Source of the DNA: Desulfobacula sp.
GTDB taxonomy: Bacteria; Desulfobacterota; Desulfobacteria; Desulfobacterales; Desulfobacteraceae
DNA length: 53,132 nucleotides
Reading direction: 5' to 3'
Assembly (NCBI RefSeq): GCF_014237455.1
Contig: NZ_JABZFL010000089.1
Span: 1-53,132, forward strand
Positions 8,446 through 17,603 of this stretch are shown here, in pieces. How positions within the stretch are numbered: position 1 is the stretch's first letter; each line of letters opens with the position of its first letter. The position numbers were made by a program, and so were the translations under genes. Below the pieces are notes generated by a model, which was not told where the DNA came from, made no database searches, and saw only the letters and a program-made list of their open reading frames with translations.

Positions 8446-9441
8446 TCAGTCTTTTTTTTCAAGGCCGGACATATAATGGAAGTATTTTTGAACAAATTTT
8501 CCTGAAATTGTATCCGCTACGGAAAACGTAAAATCAGTATCTGGCAGGAATTTTCCTGAAAAGGCTAAGAATACGGTTTGGGAGAGTTCAAAAAGCATAT
8601 CCTGGATCTCATATTTGTCTTTTGAAAACTCAAATATTCCGTAAATTCGGCATCTTGCCGGCCTTAATTCGTAAATCTGACAACCTGAGCCGTCATTGAG
8701 CGGGCATAACATGTCTCCGTTTTTAGATGTCTCAGCAGCCTTTTTTATTAACGTTTTTCTTTGAGCTGATGTAAAATGTTTGTTTATTTTTGAGTGGAGG
8801 TAAATGACTTCTATCAGTTGAAGATTAAAATTTTCAAAACAGCATTTATGCGCTGTCCTGCCACATTGGATATGGTCTCTTTTGGGTCGATTTTTAACTT
8901 CTTTATCAATATTTTCAATCAAAGATTCATAATCAGAAAAAAAAAGACTTAGATCTACCCTGTTTTTAATCTCTAAGGAGGGCTCCCTGATCTTGAGGAT
9001 GCCTGATTTTTTACCATACTTTTTTAATAGTTTCCACTGACCATAATTGGAGGGATTTGCGTTTGAGGACTTTAATTTTTTTGAAGCCGCTTTGAGAGTA
9101 AGACCTCTGCGAATCATGTAGGAGGTGATAAAGGTGCCTGTTCTGCCAATCCCGTGCCGGCAATGGACCAACACTTTTTTTTCAAGATAAAGGGCCTCAT
9201 CAAGCCAGGCCAGGGCCTTTTCCATATCTGTCATTTTGGGAATATCCTCATCCCATATGGGAAGGTAATATACCTCAAATCCTGAAGATTCTTCAAGGTC
9301 ATGAAGATCACTGAATTCAGCGCAAAGATTTACAATGGCATTAATCCCCTTAGTTTTTATGGTCTCAAGCTCAGCATATGACATGGGGGCATATCCGACA
9401 GCAAGGCTGTCTGTGATCCATGTGATGGGGTATGGGAACAT
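8446..9441 (-). CDS. Dual-specificity/tyrosine phosphatase fused to YkgJ-like Cys cluster domain
   Basis: About 331 residues from the ATG at 9441; a TTG start five codons upstream is possible. Residues 1-155 form a cysteine-dependent phosphatase with the P-loop HCRHGIGRTG (Cys94, Arg100) and a candidate general acid in WDEDIP. Residues about 190-310 contain CGRTAHKCC, then GDMLCPL, GCQIYELRPARCRIYG, the pattern of YkgJ-type zinc/iron-chelating proteins. The fusion is unusual. The gene follows the PEP-synthase-like gene by 37 bases in the same direction, so the two may be coexpressed. The phosphatase could act on a phosphoprotein or a phosphorylated small molecule; which one is not visible. 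Confidence 0.85.
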   Translation of the reverse strand: MFPYPITWITDSLAVGYAPMSYAELETIKTKGINAIVNLCAEFSDLHDLEESSGFEVYYLPIWDEDIPKMTDMEKALAWLDEALYLEKKVLVHCRHGIGRTGTFITSYMIRRGLTLKAASKKLKSSNANPSNYGQWKLLKKYGKKSGILKIREPSLEIKNRVDLSLFFSDYESLIENIDKEVKNRPKRDHIQCGRTAHKCCFENFNLQLIEVIYLHSKINKHFTSAQRKTLIKKAAETSKNGDMLCPLNDGSGCQIYELRPARCRIYGIFEFSKDKYEIQDMLFELSQTVFLAFSGKFLPDTDFTFSVADTISGKFVQKYFHYMSGLEKKD

Positions 9442-9478
9442 TGAGTCTTCTTTCAAATTTTATGGCCGTTCATGTTTA

Positions 9479-12058
9479 TCATCCTTTATCAACAGCCGAC
9501 CTGAAATCATATTGGCCGTTCATAAAATCATCTATTAAAAATTCTAATTCCGTGTTTTCTTTAAGATACATATCCATGAGTTTCGTCGCCCCCAAAAGAC
9601 GCCCTGTCATATCCAGTGTTTCTTTCATGGTTTTTAATGAACCGTTCTTGAACTCTGCATCAATAAGATCTGATGTGATCTCCACCATAAACCCGAGCCG
9701 TGTTAAAATTTCTTTAATAAAATTGGCCCTGAGAAACCTTCCGGCAGGACTGCCACCGCCACCGGAAAATCTGAAAAGAATATAATTATCTTTTTTTGAA
9801 GAAGAGCAGATGGTATCCAGAATAACAAAATGATATCCAAACCTGAAGTTGACGTTTAAATACTCTTTTGACAGAACCGCATAGCTTCCGAACATAGAGG
9901 AATCTGCACTGATGATGCCTCCGGCCATGACAATTCTGTCATATTCCTCCCAGTCAAAATGGGTGGTTTCAGACCAGCATATTCCCGGGTTTGACAGCCC
10001 TTCTAATACGGCTTTCATAGGAATGCTGGCAATATCTTTTGGCCTCAATATTTTTTCATTCATCTGTCCCGCTTTGATTCCCTGGCCCACATCAAGGACA
10101 TAAAAGAGCATAGGGATATCGGAGATGAGTTTTTTTGCCCCTTTTTTCCTGCCGCCTTTTCTATCTCCGATTAAAAACATTTCTTTCACAGCAGTTTCAT
10201 GAACAAACCGGATAATATCATGAAGAGATCTGCATGCTTCCGGGACAAAAGAGTCGGACTCAGGATCAGTCAGTTTTAATTTGGCACAAAAATTAATCAC
10301 ATACTGCAGTTTGACCATAAAAGAGCTGTCTTTGAAAAAATTCTCTTTTGATGTGGTTCTTTCTAATAAAGATTTTACCGTTCCTTCGTATACAATACAT
10401 CTGTCTGCATCCACAGTCACATGACTTCCCTGGACAAGATCATCGAATCCATTGCCGACATTTACAATGGCTGGAACCCCATATTCCCTGGCAATGGATG
10501 AAAAATGGCTGGCGCGGCTTCCCGTGCCGATAATGATCGCAGTCATTTTATTTATTGCTATAACAAATTGAGGCAAAGCATGTCTGACCACAACCACTGA
10601 TCCATCGGGGATATGGAGTGCTTGCGATAAGTGTTCAAGTCTGTAGACAGGACCTGAACCGGTTCCCGGAGAGACCATCTCTCCCCCCGAACAAATAATT
10701 GTATTAATAATTTTATTTTCCGTGATCCGGACCTGTTTTTCGTTGTTTTGGATCGCACCTGGATGGAGATTCAACGGCCTGGACTGTAGGATAAAAAGCT
10801 TGCCGAATTTGTTCTGGCACCACTCAACATCCTGGGGTTGATTAAAATGAGCTTCAAGGGAAATGCCCCATCTGGCAAGGGTCAAAACAGATGGCTCATC
10901 AAGGGAAAGCAGATTTCTTTTGTCTTGGTCTGTATCAATGGTTTGGGTTTGAGTCTCCGGTTCTAAAACCATTTGTTTTAGTTTGGTTGCAATTTTTGTG
11001 CTGACAATAGTAACAGGATTTTTTTTTGATACCCTGATAACATCCGGTGATGCTTCCCCTTCCACGAGCAGTCCGCCCTGTCCCCAGACTGAATGGATTA
11101 ATAAATCGTCAGAAAGCGGGTCTTCAATATCCCGGGTATAGATCACACCGGATGTTTTTGAATCAATCATTTCAAGGACCAGGACAGCCATGGGGGTTTC
11201 ATCGTCCAGTATCCCGCGGCTGATCCTGTAAAAGAGTGCATGGGCGGAATATTTGCCGGCAATGACCTGTTTATATCCGTTTAAAACATCTTCTTTATTT
11301 ATATTTAACAGGGTTTGATACTGACCGGCAAAGGAAACTTTTCCATCCTCTTTAACAGCACTGCTTCGAAGTGCAACCCTGAAATTGACCTCCTTATTCT
11401 GCCCAAGGGAGTTTATGGCACCTGTTACAGCGGCATCAATATCTTCGGGTACCGTTGCATTTAATATTAATTGTTCAATTTTACGGGCTGTCCGTTCCAA
11501 AGATGAGGAGTCGCTGATATCAAGGTTGGCCAGTTGTTCATTAATGGGTTCCCGTAAATCATTGGTCTCCAAGAAATAATGAAAAGTATTGGTTGTGATG
11601 ACAAATCCATTGGGTGATGGCAGGTGGAGTTCATTATTCAGACAAGACAGAGAGAATGCCTTTCTGCCTGTAACTGCTTCATTAAATGATGAGATTTTAT
11701 CAAATTCGATGATAAATGGCGGTGAAAATTCAAACGCCTGTGGGGCAAGCATAAACCGGATATAAAAATCAAATTTCTTAAAATAATCTTTTAGGCTCCA
11801 ATAGTTTGACGGGCACATTTTTAAAAGTTCTTCAACCATTTTTAAAACTGAAGCTGCAAAGTGCTCATAGGTTTTTACGACGGTCTGAAAGTCACATTTT
11901 TTTTGAGTATAATAAATATCCTCCAGACTTGCCATAAACTCATGGGCTGCCTTGTCATATTCCAGCAAGGCCTTAAATGATTCGTATTTTTCTCTTAAAA
12001 TAGTTCCCGGAGAAAATACCTGGTATGTCCAGTATCTGAATAGGTTTTTAATCAACAT
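9479..12058 (-). CDS. PEP/pyruvate-binding, PEP-synthase-like protein
   Basis: An 859-residue cytoplasmic protein. The middle part (about 130-440) matches the PPDK/PpsA nucleotide-binding fold: VALRSSAVKEDG, SFAGQYQT, VLVLEMID, GVIYTRD, WGQGGLLVEG and QDVEWCQN. Residues about 480-570 are the swivelling phosphohistidine domain with the catalytic His in GSRASHFSSIAREYGVPA. The C-terminal 280 residues lack the PEP-binding TIM barrel of PpsA; they hold a less familiar domain with SGGGGSPAGRFLRANF. It may therefore be a phosphotransferase with a different acceptor, comparable with rifampin phosphotransferase-like or pyruvate-phosphate-dikinase-related proteins. No strong ribosome site precedes the ATG. 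It is the first gene of a two-gene unit with the phosphatase. Confidence 0.86.
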   Translation of the reverse strand: MLIKNLFRYWTYQVFSPGTILREKYESFKALLEYDKAAHEFMASLEDIYYTQKKCDFQTVVKTYEHFAASVLKMVEELLKMCPSNYWSLKDYFKKFDFYIRFMLAPQAFEFSPPFIIEFDKISSFNEAVTGRKAFSLSCLNNELHLPSPNGFVITTNTFHYFLETNDLREPINEQLANLDISDSSSLERTARKIEQLILNATVPEDIDAAVTGAINSLGQNKEVNFRVALRSSAVKEDGKVSFAGQYQTLLNINKEDVLNGYKQVIAGKYSAHALFYRISRGILDDETPMAVLVLEMIDSKTSGVIYTRDIEDPLSDDLLIHSVWGQGGLLVEGEASPDVIRVSKKNPVTIVSTKIATKLKQMVLEPETQTQTIDTDQDKRNLLSLDEPSVLTLARWGISLEAHFNQPQDVEWCQNKFGKLFILQSRPLNLHPGAIQNNEKQVRITENKIINTIICSGGEMVSPGTGSGPVYRLEHLSQALHIPDGSVVVVRHALPQFVIAINKMTAIIIGTGSRASHFSSIAREYGVPAIVNVGNGFDDLVQGSHVTVDADRCIVYEGTVKSLLERTTSKENFFKDSSFMVKLQYVINFCAKLKLTDPESDSFVPEACRSLHDIIRFVHETAVKEMFLIGDRKGGRKKGAKKLISDIPMLFYVLDVGQGIKAGQMNEKILRPKDIASIPMKAVLEGLSNPGICWSETTHFDWEEYDRIVMAGGIISADSSMFGSYAVLSKEYLNVNFRFGYHFVILDTICSSSKKDNYILFRFSGGGGSPAGRFLRANFIKEILTRLGFMVEITSDLIDAEFKNGSLKTMKETLDMTGRLLGATKLMDMYLKENTELEFLIDDFMNGQYDFRSAVDKG

Positions 12059-12162
12059 GATTTATAAACTGTTATGGTTCATTGGTTTAAATCTATCGCT
12101 TAAGGATATTTTAAAGGTAGCATTGAAAACAAAAGAATACAAACAGGATTTTGTATTCATCT

Positions 12163-12212
12163 GCGCAATAAAAAAAATGCAGCGCCATATTTTTATTGCG
12201 CCATATTTTTAT
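12163..12212. repeat. Nested inverted and direct repeat
   Basis: GCGCAATAAAAA (12163-12174) is the exact complement of TTTTTATTGCGC (12190-12201). The 15-base unit GCGCCATATTTTTAT occurs twice in tandem at 12182-12196 and 12198-12212. The cluster lies about 210 bases upstream of the -24/-12 promoter candidate, a distance at which enhancer-type sites can work, but it could also be a transcript-end hairpin. Confidence 0.65.
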
Positions 12213-12422
12213 GACATTTTTATCTTTAAATTAGGAAAACCCTTGTTGAGAAAGGGCTTTCAGGTATTTTGAAAAAATTTGGCTAAAAAATGAAAAATAT
12301 TCAATGTACACTCCAAATACGCGTACTTCATAATTTTTTAATCATTACGAACAACAATATTTTATTAAATTTCAAATAGTTGGCTTTTTGATTGAGCTCT
12401 TGTTTTGCAGGATGAAAAAAAA

Positions 12423-12437
12423 TGGCACGCTTATGGC
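12423..12437 (+). promoter_or_regulatory. Sigma-54 (-24/-12) promoter candidate
   Basis: TGGCAC, five bases, then TGGC: the GG and GC doublets have the required 10-base spacing, with one mismatch to the TTGC consensus. It lies 54 bases before the molybdoenzyme start. The NtrC-type activator at 23587-24978, at the far end of the same cluster, would be the natural partner. Confidence 0.6.
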
Positions 12438-12491
12438 TATAAAGGAATAAGAGGTTGCAAAATAAAAGTTTGCTAAAGGAGGCAATAAATT

Positions 12492-14573
12492 ATGGATAAA
12501 GATGTTTTCAGTTTGTGTTTCATGTGTTCTGTCAGGTGTCCTATTAAGGTTAAGGTAAAAGACGGACATGTAGACTGGATAGAAGGAAATCAACATGTAG
12601 CCGGTATAGACGGCAGCCTGTGTCCCAGAGGATCAGCAGGTAAATCCCTGCTCTATGATGATCAGAGGCTACAATCCCCGCTCATCAGGGTCGGTGAACG
12701 CGGGTCCGGGAATTGGAGAAAGGCTTCCTGGGAGGAAGCAATTGATTATGTCGCAACCCGGCTTAAGGAGATCATTGATAAAAATGGAGGGCACAGCATT
12801 GCCCTGTGTGAAAGGGCTCAGCTTTCAACCCATGTAAGCAAAACCTTTTTAAAGGCACTGAAATCCCCAAATCATTTTACCCATGATGCCCTGTGCAAGG
12901 GGTCTGTCAACACAGCCTGCCGTTCTTTATTCGGCTATACAGACGGCCAGATGGGAATCAATTATGGGAACACAAAACATATTGTTCTTTACGGCAGGAA
13001 TCTCTTTGAATCCCTGGCAGTAAAAGAAGTCAACACCCTGATGAATGCAATGGAAAAGGGTGCAAAGCTGACCTATATCGATCCCAGGGTAAATGTCACG
13101 GCTTCCAAGGCTCACCGGTACTGGATGATCCGGCCGGGAACCGATCTGGCCTTAAATTATGCCCTCATGCATGTCATTTTAAAGGAAAGGCTTTATGATG
13201 CGGAATTTGTTTCAAAATGGGTTCATGGTCTGAACGAACTTCAGGATTTTGTTGAAACCTATACACCCGAATGGGCACAAAAAGAGACGGGGATTTCGGC
13301 AGAAGAGATTATCAGTCTTGCAAGGGAAGTCAGCCAGGTCAAACCCGCCGTGATTTTTCATTATGGATATCGAGGGGCCAGCCAGACCAATGAAATTTAT
13401 ATGCGCCGGTCTATTCTGATGCTCAATGCCTTAATGGGCAGCGTGGAAGCAAAAGGCGGAATTTTCTTTAAAAAGGGTCCGGGAGAGGTCGGTGGAAAGG
13501 CTGCCAGAAAACTTGTCAGCCAGGATTTTCCAAAGATTGATGTGCCCAGATTTGATAAAGTCGGTACCAAGGATTTTCCACTTCCTGATCCCAGCCACGG
13601 GGTTGGACAAATTCTGCCCTATGCGATCTTGAATGAAGATCCTTATCCTTTGAAGGCATTGATTGCCTATCGTCTTGATCCGCTTATGTCCATTGCCGAT
13701 ACAAACCAGACCAAAAAAGCGCTGGAGAAGCTGGACCTAATTGTCGCCATTGACATTAACTATTCTGATATTGCCTGGTATTCAGATGTGATTTTGCCGG
13801 AATCCACTTATCTTGAGAGGACTGACTGTATCCAGCAGATGAACGGGCTCAAACCCCAGATGTTTTTGAGAAAAAAAGCGGTTGAACCCAGATATGATAC
13901 CATGGATGGCGCCGTGATTTTGAAGAAAATCGGTGAAAAGCTGGGAATAGGTGATTATTTTCCATACGAAACCATGGAAGACCTGGTCGACTGGCAGCTT
14001 GAAGGCACTGGTTTTACCAAGGAAGATTTTGAGAAAAAGGGATTTGTGGCCTATGGATCTGATCAGATTTTCTGGGACAGGGATAATCTTCCTTTTAAAA
14101 CCCCCTCCGGTAAAATAGAATTTAAATCCTCCCTGCTTGAAGATGCCGGGTTTAAATCTTTTCCCGAATATGAAGCGATTCCACAGCCCGAGGACGGTAA
14201 ATTTCGTCTGGTGGTGGGACGTTCGGCTATCCACACCCATGTGTCTACCCAGAATGTTCCCTATCTGAACGAACTGGAGAGTGAAAATACTTTGTGGATC
14301 AATACAGCCAAGGCAGATGAACTGGGGATTAAAAATAATGCTGTTGTTGAAGTGTCTTCACCAGTTGGTAAGGGCCAGATAAAAGCCTTTGTTACAGATC
14401 TGATCCATCCTGAAGCAGTTTTTATGCTCCATGGATATGGACATGAAGCCGCCAGGGCAAAAAGATCATTTAATAAAGGGCTTTCCGATGCAGTGCTTCA
14501 GGAAAATGTATATGACAAGGTCGGAGGAAGTCCTGCATTTCATGAGACCTTTGTAACGGTCAAACCCCTTTGA
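12492..14573 (+). CDS. Cytoplasmic molybdopterin oxidoreductase, PhsA/PsrA-like
   Basis: A 693-residue Mo/W-bisMGD enzyme. The N-terminal 4Fe-4S motif is CFMCSVRC with a fourth Cys in GSLCPRGSAG near residue 43. A likely metal-ligand Cys lies in HDALCKGS near 138. Cofactor-contact segments include YIDPRVN, DVILPESTYLERTD and the C-terminal MLHGYG molydop-binding domain. Thiosulfate and polysulfide reductases of this family normally carry a Tat signal; none is present here, so the enzyme should be cytoplasmic. The following genes supply a four-cluster ferredoxin and a GltD-like flavoprotein, pointing to NAD(P)H- or ferredoxin-linked turnover. The substrate is not identifiable, but a sulfur oxyanion or polysulfide is plausible given the TauE/SafE gene downstream. 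Start supported by AAGGAGG. Confidence 0.88.
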   Translation: MDKDVFSLCFMCSVRCPIKVKVKDGHVDWIEGNQHVAGIDGSLCPRGSAGKSLLYDDQRLQSPLIRVGERGSGNWRKASWEEAIDYVATRLKEIIDKNGGHSIALCERAQLSTHVSKTFLKALKSPNHFTHDALCKGSVNTACRSLFGYTDGQMGINYGNTKHIVLYGRNLFESLAVKEVNTLMNAMEKGAKLTYIDPRVNVTASKAHRYWMIRPGTDLALNYALMHVILKERLYDAEFVSKWVHGLNELQDFVETYTPEWAQKETGISAEEIISLAREVSQVKPAVIFHYGYRGASQTNEIYMRRSILMLNALMGSVEAKGGIFFKKGPGEVGGKAARKLVSQDFPKIDVPRFDKVGTKDFPLPDPSHGVGQILPYAILNEDPYPLKALIAYRLDPLMSIADTNQTKKALEKLDLIVAIDINYSDIAWYSDVILPESTYLERTDCIQQMNGLKPQMFLRKKAVEPRYDTMDGAVILKKIGEKLGIGDYFPYETMEDLVDWQLEGTGFTKEDFEKKGFVAYGSDQIFWDRDNLPFKTPSGKIEFKSSLLEDAGFKSFPEYEAIPQPEDGKFRLVVGRSAIHTHVSTQNVPYLNELESENTLWINTAKADELGIKNNAVVEVSSPVGKGQIKAFVTDLIHPEAVFMLHGYGHEAARAKRSFNKGLSDAVLQENVYDKVGGSPAFHETFVTVKPL

Positions 14574-14659
14574 TTAAAGGAAAATCAGGACAATGAGTCT
14601 GATAGCAACAAAAAGGTATAAATCAGATACTAAATTATATATAAGGTCGGAGGCTTTGA

Positions 14660-15175
14660 ATGAGTAAATATTATCTATTCCAGGACATTAAAAAATGTAT
14701 TGGATGTCATGCCTGTGAAATCCAGTGCAAGTCCAACAAGAATCTCCCCATAGGGCCGAAACTCTGCCAGATCATCCAGGTGGGTCCAAAATTTATTAAC
14801 GGGTTGCCGAAAACTTCATTTATTTTCATGCCCTGCTTTCATTGTGAAAACCCATGGTGTGTTTCTGCCTGTCCCACAGGGGCTATGCAGAAAAGAAGCA
14901 AGGATGGTATTGTTTTTGTTGATAAAGATCTGTGTGTGGGTTGTAAAACCTGTGTTTCTGCCTGCCCCTGGGGAGCTCCCCAGTGGAATCAGGATACAGG
15001 GAAGGTGGAAAAGTGCGACTATTGCATGGATAGAATAGACGAGGGGTTAGATCCTGCCTGCGTGACCACCTGTACAACTGGTTGCCTGCAGTTTGGTAAT
15101 GTTGAAGAAACAACTCAGATTCGGCGTGAGCGGCATGCATCAGCAGTTGCATCCCTTGAAAAAAGCAGTTTCTAG
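14660..15175 (+). CDS. Four-cluster 4Fe-4S electron-transfer subunit
   Basis: A 171-residue protein of the DmsB/PhsB type with four cysteine sets: CIGCHACEIQC, CFHCENPWCVSACP, CVGCKTCVSACPWG and CDYCMDRIDEGLDPACVTTC. It would carry electrons between the molybdoenzyme encoded upstream and the flavoprotein encoded downstream. It has no signal peptide, which matches a cytoplasmic complex. GGAGG precedes the ATG, and the next gene follows after 16 bases. Confidence 0.93.
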   Translation: MSKYYLFQDIKKCIGCHACEIQCKSNKNLPIGPKLCQIIQVGPKFINGLPKTSFIFMPCFHCENPWCVSACPTGAMQKRSKDGIVFVDKDLCVGCKTCVSACPWGAPQWNQDTGKVEKCDYCMDRIDEGLDPACVTTCTTGCLQFGNVEETTQIRRERHASAVASLEKSSF

Positions 15176-15191
15176 TCGTTAAGGAGAAAAA

Positions 15192-17357
15192 ATGGCAGAA
15201 AAAACCTGTCCGGTTAGAAAAACAGTTATTTATCTTTCTGAACAGATCAGTTCGGGATATTTAACTGATCCTAAAGGGAGGAGAATCTCTGAACAGATTT
15301 TGCATTTGACAGAAGAGATTGCAGAGGGCGCCGGCGGTTCTGATCATCTTTTGGCCATTGATTCTCTTATTGAAGAATATTTTTATGACACAAGTCTGGT
15401 GCAGAACATCGAAATCGGTAATTTCCTGAAAACAAAAATAGCGAAACACAGGGAAGTATTTCAAAGCCATATTGAAACAAAGAATTGCCCTTCCCACGAT
15501 TGTGGGAAGCTGGCGCCCTCACCCTGCCAGATGGCATGCCCTGCCGGAATTGACATCCCGACTTACCTGAGCCTGATTGCCGAAGGAAAGGATGCCCAGG
15601 CAATTGAAGTGATCCGCCGTGACAATCCATTGCCCTGGGTTTGCGGGCTGATCTGCACAAGACCCTGTGAAATGATGTGTGTCCGTGCCAGAATTGATAC
15701 GCCGGTTTCCATCAAGTTCTTAAAAGCCTTTGCAGCCGAAAGGGCAATGTCGGACAGGGCCTATAAAAATCCTGAGAAAGAGGATTTTAACGGGAGAAAA
15801 ATTTGTGTTGTCGGTGCCGGTCCGGGCGGACTTTCTGCTGCATACTATCTTGCGTTGATGGGCTATGGAGTAAGGGTAATTGAGGATCTGCCCGTTCCAG
15901 GTGGTATGATTATGGTGGGAATCCCAAGATATCGCCTGCCAAGGGAAGTAATTGACAGGGAAGTGGCTATGATTGAAGATCTTGGTGTTGAATTTTCTTA
16001 TAATACTCGGTTTGGAAAAGATGTTTCATTTGAGCAATTGAAAAAGGAGGGTTATGAAGCCTTTTTTATTGCCATTGGTGCCCATAAATCCTGGGATCTG
16101 GGAATAAAAGGGGAAAAAGATTTTCCAAAGGTTTTTGATGCCGTTGAATTTTTAAAAGATGTGGCCTTAGGGGAACACCATGTACCCGGCAAACATGTGG
16201 TTGTTATCGGTGGTGGAAATGTTGCCATAGATGCAGCAAGGACCAGTCTAAGGCTTGGAGCTGAGAGGGTATCCATTGCCTACAGGCGCTCCAGAACCCA
16301 GATGCCGGCGGATATAGAGGAAGTTGAGCAGGCAGAGGAAGAAGGCATTGAATTTGCTTTTTTAACCATTCCCAAAGAAGTTGTTGGTGAAAACGGTATC
16401 ATTACCGGGCTTGAGTGTATTAAAGCCGAGTTGATCAAGAAAAAAGGATCTGACAGACTGGCACCCGTTCCCATACTGGGCAAGGATTTTACTATCAAAG
16501 CAGATGCTGTCATCAGTGCCATTGGTCAATATGTGGATGATGATGGCATGGAAGCCTTTGATCAAATGAACTGGACACGCAGAGGTACCATAGAAGTGAA
16601 TCATGCCAGTATGGAAACCACCATGCCGGGTGTGTTTGCAGCAGGGGATGCTGTGTCCGGTCCTGCAACCGTGATTGAGGCCATTGGCGGAGGAAAAAGG
16701 GCGGCAGAGGCAATAGATCGGTATCTGAACCATATCCCCCAGCCCAGGATGCCTAAACTTCCCATCAGGCATAATATTGAACATCCCATTGAAATGTCAG
16801 CCAGCCGGAAAATGACCCTTAAACATCCTGAAATGCCCATGCTGAATGTAGACAGGCGGCGAACCATGTTTCAGCAGGTAGAACTTGGGTATGATGAAGA
16901 AAGTGTCCGCCGGGAGGCTGCCAGGTGTCTTAGGTGCGATATCTGCCGAAGATGCGGAAAATGTGTGGAAATCTGCAGGGATAAGATGGGGATTGATGCG
17001 CTTAAATTCGGATATATGGATTTTGATAATCCTTCTGAAACAGATTTCAGGGCAACAAGTGAAAAATGCATTACCTGTGGAGCATGTGCGGCTAATTGTG
17101 AAAATAAAGCTATTGTCATCGAAGAAGAGAATGGGCAAAGGATGCTGAAACTTTGTGGCACGATTTTGAACAAACAGGAGATCCAATATTGTGAAGAATG
17201 TAATGCTGTTCTCCCCTCTATTGAGTATCTACAGTTTATTTCTCAGAAAACAGGGAATGTCACAAAAGTGACTGAGAGCAGGCTCTTGTGCAATAATTGC
17301 CAGCGGAAGCTAAGTGCAAAAATTAATGTTGAAACACGACCTGTTAACCTAAAATAA
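15192..17357 (+). CDS. GltD-like NAD(P)H/FAD oxidoreductase with extra FeS domains
   Basis: A 721-residue flavoprotein. Residues 1-100 are a helical region without clear family. Residues about 105-190 hold the Cys-rich GltD N-terminal FeS domain (CQMACPAGIDIPTY, CGLICTRPCEMMC). Two dinucleotide folds follow: FAD site VVGAGPGGLSAAYYLA near 206 and NAD(P) site VVIGGGNVAIDAAR near 337, with AIGQ and the FAD-closing AAGDAVSGPATVIEAIG. Residues about 575-640 add two ferredoxin sets (CLRCDICRRCGKCVEIC and CITCGACAANC), and the tail has CEEC and CNNC pairs like a zinc ribbon. It likely links the NAD(P)H pool to the molybdoenzyme through the ferredoxin subunit. Electron bifurcation is conceivable but not shown. 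Confidence 0.92.
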   Translation: MAEKTCPVRKTVIYLSEQISSGYLTDPKGRRISEQILHLTEEIAEGAGGSDHLLAIDSLIEEYFYDTSLVQNIEIGNFLKTKIAKHREVFQSHIETKNCPSHDCGKLAPSPCQMACPAGIDIPTYLSLIAEGKDAQAIEVIRRDNPLPWVCGLICTRPCEMMCVRARIDTPVSIKFLKAFAAERAMSDRAYKNPEKEDFNGRKICVVGAGPGGLSAAYYLALMGYGVRVIEDLPVPGGMIMVGIPRYRLPREVIDREVAMIEDLGVEFSYNTRFGKDVSFEQLKKEGYEAFFIAIGAHKSWDLGIKGEKDFPKVFDAVEFLKDVALGEHHVPGKHVVVIGGGNVAIDAARTSLRLGAERVSIAYRRSRTQMPADIEEVEQAEEEGIEFAFLTIPKEVVGENGIITGLECIKAELIKKKGSDRLAPVPILGKDFTIKADAVISAIGQYVDDDGMEAFDQMNWTRRGTIEVNHASMETTMPGVFAAGDAVSGPATVIEAIGGGKRAAEAIDRYLNHIPQPRMPKLPIRHNIEHPIEMSASRKMTLKHPEMPMLNVDRRRTMFQQVELGYDEESVRREAARCLRCDICRRCGKCVEICRDKMGIDALKFGYMDFDNPSETDFRATSEKCITCGACAANCENKAIVIEEENGQRMLKLCGTILNKQEIQYCEECNAVLPSIEYLQFISQKTGNVTKVTESRLLCNNCQRKLSAKINVETRPVNLK

Positions 17358-17369
17358 AAGGAAATAATC

Positions 17370-17585
17370 ATGCAATTCCAGAGAGGGGATAAAATCGAGG
17401 TGTATAGAAAATCACAGGATGAAGCATGGGAGCCTTATATGGATGACTTTATCGGGCTTCACGGATTTATAACAGACCCGGATACCACCATCAATGATCC
17501 GGATTCATTGATCAGGGTCAGCCTGCAGGGCAAAGGCACCCATCGGCTTCCCCAGGATTCTTTAAGACTTATTGGTAAACCTTAA
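17370..17585 (+). CDS. Small hypothetical protein of the redox cluster
   Basis: A 71-residue soluble protein with AAGGAAA in front of the ATG, 12 bases after the flavoprotein gene. It reads MQFQRGDKIEVYRK at the start and has many acidic residues; the short beta-rich pattern would fit an SH3-like fold. No family is recognised. Tight spacing to both neighbours argues that it is expressed with the operon. Confidence 0.75.
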   Translation: MQFQRGDKIEVYRKSQDEAWEPYMDDFIGLHGFITDPDTTINDPDSLIRVSLQGKGTHRLPQDSLRLIGKP

Positions 17586-17603
17586 CAAAGGAATGAAGAT
17601 ATA

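Larger units (their letters stand above)
12059..12491. other. Divergent intergenic region, 433 bases
   Basis: No convincing gene is seen. An open frame continuing past the PEP-synthase-like start on the other strand is only its shadow. The region carries an inverted/direct repeat cluster (12163-12212), a -24/-12 promoter candidate (12423-12437) and the ribosome site AAGGAGG of the molybdoenzyme gene. It serves as the shared control region of two divergent units. Confidence 0.7.

Noticed and set aside
11952-12272. Plus-strand gene of about 106 residues beside the PEP-synthase-like gene
   Set aside because: It is half antisense to a solid gene, has no family resemblance, and overlaps the nested repeats.
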